Of a stretch of DNA of 64,000 nt, positions 62,024 to 64,000 are shown in pieces. The notes under the pieces are model-generated. The model did not search any database and was not told the DNA's origin. It saw nothing but the letters and a program-made list of their open reading frames with translations. The position numbers were made by a program, and so were the translations under genes. How positions within the stretch are numbered: the first letter of the stretch is position 1; every line of letters begins with the position of its first letter. The DNA is taken from the NCBI RefSeq assembly GCF_014650075.1, contig NZ_BMUG01000003.1, positions 62,001-126,000 on the forward strand, written 5' to 3'. This stretch comes from Streptomyces microflavus (GTDB lineage: Bacteria > Actinomycetota > Actinomycetes > Streptomycetales > Streptomycetaceae).

Positions 62024-62095
62024 ACGCGCGGCAGTCCCCGCGCGGCACGGCACGGCTACACCCGCCCGTACAACCGGCACTCTCCGGAGGACCAC

Positions 62096-64000
62096 GTGCA
62101 CAGAACCAGAAAGCGGCTCCTGGCCGGGACCCGCGTCCGTAAATCGCTCGCGCTGTTCACCGGCGCACTCCTCGCCGCCGCGACCCTGACCCTCGGCTCC
62201 GCCCCCGGCGCCACCGCCCACCCCGGTCACCCGGGCCACGAGGAGCCCGTGGCGGAGGACTTCCAGCAGGTCACCCTCGCCAAGGGTGCGGAGGAGACCG
62301 GCGAGCCCATGTCGCTCGCCGTCCTCCCCGACCGCAGCGTGCTGCACACCTCACGCAACGGCGAACTGCGGATCACCGACAGCGCCGGCAACACCAGGGT
62401 CTCCGGCACCCTCCCCGTGTACACGCACGACGAGGAAGGCCTCCAAGGCGTCGGTGTCGAACCCGACTTCGCCGAGAACCGGGCCATCTACCTGTTCTAC
62501 GCGCCCCCGTTGGACACTCCTGCGGGCGACGCCCCGGAGACGGGCACCGCCGCCGACTTCGCGAAGTTCGACGGGGTCAACCGGCTCTCCCGCTTCGTCC
62601 TCAACGAGGACGGCACCCTCGACACCGCCAGCGAGAAGAAGGTCCTGGACGTCCCCACCTCGCGCGGCATCTGCTGCCACGTCGGCGGCGACATCGACTT
62701 CGACAAGGACGGGAACCTCTACCTCTCCACCGGCGACGACACCAACCCCTTCGCCTCCGACGGCTTCACCCCGATCGACGAACGCCCGGACCGCAACCCG
62801 GCGTTCGACGCCCGCCGCACCTCCGGCTCCACCAACGACCTGCGCGGAAAGATCCTGCGCATCAAGGTCGCCGAGGACGGCTCGTACACCGTCCCGGAGG
62901 GGAACCTCTTCGAGCCCGGGACGGACAAGACGCGCCCCGAGATCTACGCGATGGGCTTCCGCAACCCGTTCCGCTTCTCCGTCGACCAGGCCACCGGCAT
63001 CGTGTACGTCGGTGACTACGGCCCCGACGCCGGCTCGGCCGACCCGAAGCGCGGGCCGGCCGGGAAGGTGGAGTTCGCCCGGGTGACGAAGGCCGGCAAC
63101 TTCGGCTGGCCCTACTGCGTCGGTGAGAACGAGCCGTACATCGACTACGACTTCGCCACCAAGACCTCCGGCGCCGCCTTCGACTGCGCCAACCTGAAGA
63201 ACGAGTCGCCGCACAACACCGGCCTCGTCGACCTGCCGCCGGCCGAGGCCGCCTGGATCCCGTACGACGGCGGCTCGCTGCCCGAGTTCGGTACGGGCTC
63301 CGAGTCCCCGATGGGTGGACCGGTCTACCGCTACGACGCGGACCTCGACTCCCCGGTCAAGTTCCCCGAGGCCTACGACGGCGACTTCTTCGCCGGTGAG
63401 TTCGGCCGCAAGTGGATCAAGCGCATCGAGCAGGACGCCGACGGCGCCGTCCAGTCCATCAACGACGTGCCGTGGTCCGGTACGCAGATCATGGACATGG
63501 CCTTCGGCCCGGACGGGGCGCTCTACGTCCTGGACTACGGCCTCGCCTGGTTCGGCGGCGACGAGAACTCCGCGCTCTACCGCATCGAGAACGCCACCGG
63601 AGGCCGCTCACCCATCGCGGAGGCCTCCGCCAACAAGACCTCGGGCACCGCGCCCCTGAAGGTGAAGTTCTCCTCGGCCGGCACAGCGGACGGCGACGAC
63701 GACCCCCTCACGTACGCCTGGGACTTCGGTAACGGCGGGACCTCCACCGCCGCCAACCCCACCTACACGTACAAGAAGAACGGCACTTACACCGCCACCG
63801 TCACCGCCGAGGACCCGACCGGCCGCACCGGCTCGGCCAGCGTCCACGTGACCGTAGGCAACACCGCCCCCACCGTGGAACTGGTGCTCCCCGAGGACGG
63901 CCAGCTCTTCGCCTTCGGTGACTCCGTGCCCTTCAAGGTCAACGTCAGCGACCCGGAGGACGGCACCATCGACTGCACCAAGGTCGAGGTCAAGTTCACC
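62096..64000 (+). CDS. Secreted PQQ-dependent sugar dehydrogenase with PKD domain (cut by window end)
   Basis: The first 635 codons of a large secreted protein. The GTG at 62096 follows GGAGGACC. A basic signal (RKRLLAGTRVRKSLALFTGA, then AxA near ATA) leads to a short His-rich stretch (HPGHPGHEE). The soluble-glucose-dehydrogenase-like beta-propeller runs from about residue 50 to 500: GLQGVGVEPDFAENRAIYLF, ICCHVGGDIDFDKDGNLYLS, EIYAMGFRNPFRFSVDQATG, MDMAFGPDGALYVLDYGL. A PKD domain follows at about 515-590 (PLTYAWDFGNGGTS and TVTAEDPTGRTGS), then the beginning of another Ig-like module. Relatives often continue into ThuA or carbohydrate-binding domains. It probably oxidises sugars outside the cell. 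Confidence 0.9.
   Translation, partial: MHRTRKRLLAGTRVRKSLALFTGALLAAATLTLGSAPGATAHPGHPGHEEPVAEDFQQVTLAKGAEETGEPMSLAVLPDRSVLHTSRNGELRITDSAGNTRVSGTLPVYTHDEEGLQGVGVEPDFAENRAIYLFYAPPLDTPAGDAPETGTAADFAKFDGVNRLSRFVLNEDGTLDTASEKKVLDVPTSRGICCHVGGDIDFDKDGNLYLSTGDDTNPFASDGFTPIDERPDRNPAFDARRTSGSTNDLRGKILRIKVAEDGSYTVPEGNLFEPGTDKTRPEIYAMGFRNPFRFSVDQATGIVYVGDYGPDAGSADPKRGPAGKVEFARVTKAGNFGWPYCVGENEPYIDYDFATKTSGAAFDCANLKNESPHNTGLVDLPPAEAAWIPYDGGSLPEFGTGSESPMGGPVYRYDADLDSPVKFPEAYDGDFFAGEFGRKWIKRIEQDADGAVQSINDVPWSGTQIMDMAFGPDGALYVLDYGLAWFGGDENSALYRIENATGGRSPIAEASANKTSGTAPLKVKFSSAGTADGDDDPLTYAWDFGNGGTSTAANPTYTYKKNGTYTATVTAEDPTGRTGSASVHVTVGNTAPTVELVLPEDGQLFAFGDSVPFKVNVSDPEDGTIDCTKVEVKFT

Noticed and set aside
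61890-62189. 99-codon frame overlapping the start of the PQQ-type dehydrogenase
   Set aside because: It is out of frame with the true signal peptide and shows no family pattern; the GTG at 62096 with GGAGG explains the region.

Overview
The window is very GC-rich (around 72%), gene-dense and full of GTG starts, GTGA/ATGA stop-start overlaps and GGAGG-type ribosome binding sites. With its TetR, LysR, LacI, ROK and AraC regulators, secreted hydrolases, MreB-like actin and DUF1996 protein, it looks like a Streptomyces chromosome, in the transition between core and accessory regions. I see no rRNA, tRNA, insertion sequence, integrase or CRISPR array. Genes cover almost everything; only two gaps exceed 300 bases (2933-3291 and 34088-34397).

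Layout. 1-7.3 kb: the end of an Mrr-like endonuclease-fold gene, a TetR regulator, an internally duplicated 3-hydroxyacyl-CoA dehydrogenase, a HEAT-repeat protein, a secreted tripeptidyl-aminopeptidase-type hydrolase, a radical SAM protein of the Rv2578c family behind a LexA-type SOS box, and an SRPBCC protein. 7.5-13.6 kb: a DHA2 drug exporter fused to three carboxypeptidase-regulatory-like domains, a LysR/aldo-keto reductase pair and a secreted hydrolase. 13.8-19.0 kb: a tight four-gene operon of cytoplasmic peptidases (M55 D-aminopeptidase, M20, S9, S66 LD-carboxypeptidase), plausibly for breaking down peptidoglycan or D-amino-acid peptides. 19.1-31.3 kb: a CocE-type secreted hydrolase behind two palindromes, small metabolic genes, a PAP2-diacylglycerol kinase fusion, an aminotransferase-like protein lacking its PLP lysine, DedA and metallo-beta-lactamase-fold genes, and a membrane phosphodiesterase.

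31.3-36.6 kb: LacI regulator, DUF305 lipoprotein and DUF1996 protein on one strand, divergent from a LigA-type DNA ligase. The shared intergenic region holds a near-consensus promoter and two GAGAGCGCTCTC palindromes. 36.7-40.9 kb: a compact MreB-like actin, a secreted proline-rich protein and a fused SecDF, all in one direction. 41-54 kb: regulators with their divergent partners (XRE/pterin dehydratase, NmrA/AraC, LysR/bile-acid-symporter-like), a methyltransferase with a histidine-rich head, a ricin-fold lectin, an acyl-CoA synthetase, FdhD and a KAS III enzyme.

54.3-64 kb: a sugar catabolic locus. It comprises a ROK regulator, a complete ribose-type ABC importer, a Gfo/Idh/MocA dehydrogenase, a TIM-barrel isomerase/epimerase and a secreted PQQ-type sugar dehydrogenase with a PKD domain, cut off by the window end. 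The combination suggests uptake and oxidation of an unusual sugar or glycoside, possibly by a 3-keto-sugar route.
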